In this document: positions 6,299-6,367 of the stretch, one piece after another | How positions within the stretch are numbered: position 1 is the stretch's first letter | Layout: every line of letters begins with the position of its first letter | Assembly: GCA_009930125.1 (NCBI GenBank) | Contig: RZYZ01000119.1 | Location: 1 to 6,367 of the forward strand | DNA from: Clostridia bacterium | GTDB taxonomy: Bacteria > Bacillota > Clostridia > Clostridiales > Clostridiaceae | DNA: 6,367 nt | Reading direction: 5' to 3' | Notes under the pieces: generated by a model | Told to the model about the DNA's origin: nothing | Seen by the model: only the letters and a program-made list of their open reading frames with translations | Databases searched by the model: none | Program-made: the position numbers and the translations under genes

Positions 6299-6367
6299 TT
6301 CTTGGGTGATTAAACGCCAGTCTGTTTCCAGTAGGCGAGTATGACCCCAAGCTGAGGGCATGCCATT
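6285..6367 (-). CDS. tnpB: TnpB (OrfB) RNA-guided nuclease, C-terminal 26 residues only
   Basis: One minus-strand frame reads WHALSLGSYSP then TGNRLAFNHPRIPLL and stops at TAG (6285-6287). A terminal block of this kind (TGN, then NHPRIPLL) directly before the right-end hairpin is typical of TnpB proteins of clostridial IS605/IS607 elements. The RuvC active-site residues lie upstream, outside the window, so whether this copy is intact cannot be judged. TnpB is an omega RNA-guided DNA nuclease that helps retain the element. The assignment rests on the short C-terminus plus the hairpin beside it. Confidence 0.7.
   Translation of the reverse strand, partial: WHALSLGSYSPTGNRLAFNHPRIPLL

Larger units (their letters stand above)
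6250..6367 (-). ncRNA. Predicted 3' portion of the omega (right-end) RNA with its guide
   Basis: TnpB guide RNAs are known to cover the 3' end of tnpB and the right end, with the guide read from DNA just beyond the element. By that rule the scaffold ends at 6270 and the guide is about 6269 down to 6250, GTGGAAGCTGTAACCATACG on the minus strand, which is hydrolase-gene sequence. The RNA's 5' part lies outside the window. This is a positional inference only. Confidence 0.4.
6270..6367 (-). mobile_element. Right end of an IS200/IS605-type (tnpB) insertion element
   Basis: The minus strand shows the end of tnpB, then an imperfect hairpin overlapping its stop codon, then GTGTCAA ending at 6270. 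A terminal hairpin followed by TCAA is the form of right ends cut by Y1 (HUH) transposases such as that of IS608. The boundary is placed at 6270 because hydrolase coding sequence resumes at 6269. IS607 elements also carry tnpB, so the family is not certain from this end alone. The rest of the element, including any tnpA, lies to the right of the window. Confidence 0.72.

Noticed and set aside
5925..6344. Plus-strand open frame of 139 codons spanning the hydrolase and element end
   Set aside because: It crosses the junction between two unrelated minus-strand genes and reads as antisense noise.
1..6367. CRISPR arrays, tRNA or rRNA genes, riboswitches
   Set aside because: No regularly spaced repeats, cloverleaf-like segments or recognised aptamer signatures were seen on either strand.

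Overview
The window looks like part of a chromosome from a low-to-mid GC member of the Bacillota (Firmicutes), probably an anaerobic gut- or sediment-type clostridial or erysipelotrichial lineage. This rests on strong AAGGAGG-type ribosome binding sites, a GH36 alpha-galactosidase paired with a GPH-family symporter, a GAF/PAS sensor of a style common in Clostridia, and traces of TnpB-bearing and IS607-like elements. No rRNA, tRNA or housekeeping gene is present to fix the genus.

Layout. (1) Positions 1-1272, minus strand: the N-terminal 424 residues of a GAF-PAS-PAS signalling protein whose output domain lies beyond the left edge. (2) Positions 1273-1426: a short intergenic region with the sensor's ribosome binding site, a small palindrome and a strong hairpin terminator for the operon to its right. 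(3) Positions 1427-5129, minus strand: a two-gene alpha-galactoside utilisation operon. The GH36 alpha-galactosidase comes first and starts at GTG; the GPH sugar:cation symporter is second and overlaps it by 14 nt. The symporter would import melibiose- or raffinose-type sugars and the cytoplasmic enzyme would release galactose from them. No dedicated regulator lies in the window. (4) Positions 5130-5455: about 325 bases with no convincing gene, only weak candidate operators. (5) Positions 5456-5727, plus strand: a scrap zone, with the first 16 codons of an IS607-type/MerR-like protein joined to a deleted remnant of a histidine phosphatase. (6) Positions 5756-5786: a perfect 13-bp hairpin terminator. 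(7) Positions 5817-6269, minus strand: the C-terminal two thirds of a UlaG-like metallo-beta-lactamase-fold hydrolase, cut off at 6269. (8) Positions 6270-6367, minus strand: the right end of an IS200/IS605-type (or IS607-type) element, with the last 26 codons of tnpB, the terminal hairpin and a TCAA terminus.

The left and central parts are ordinary metabolism and signalling. The right 900 bases are a decayed, mobile-element-scarred region. Its most informative point is the junction at 6269/6270: the TnpB element's right end abuts the broken hydrolase gene exactly, so the omega RNA guide expected from this copy would be hydrolase-gene sequence. I see no evidence of a wholly new system.
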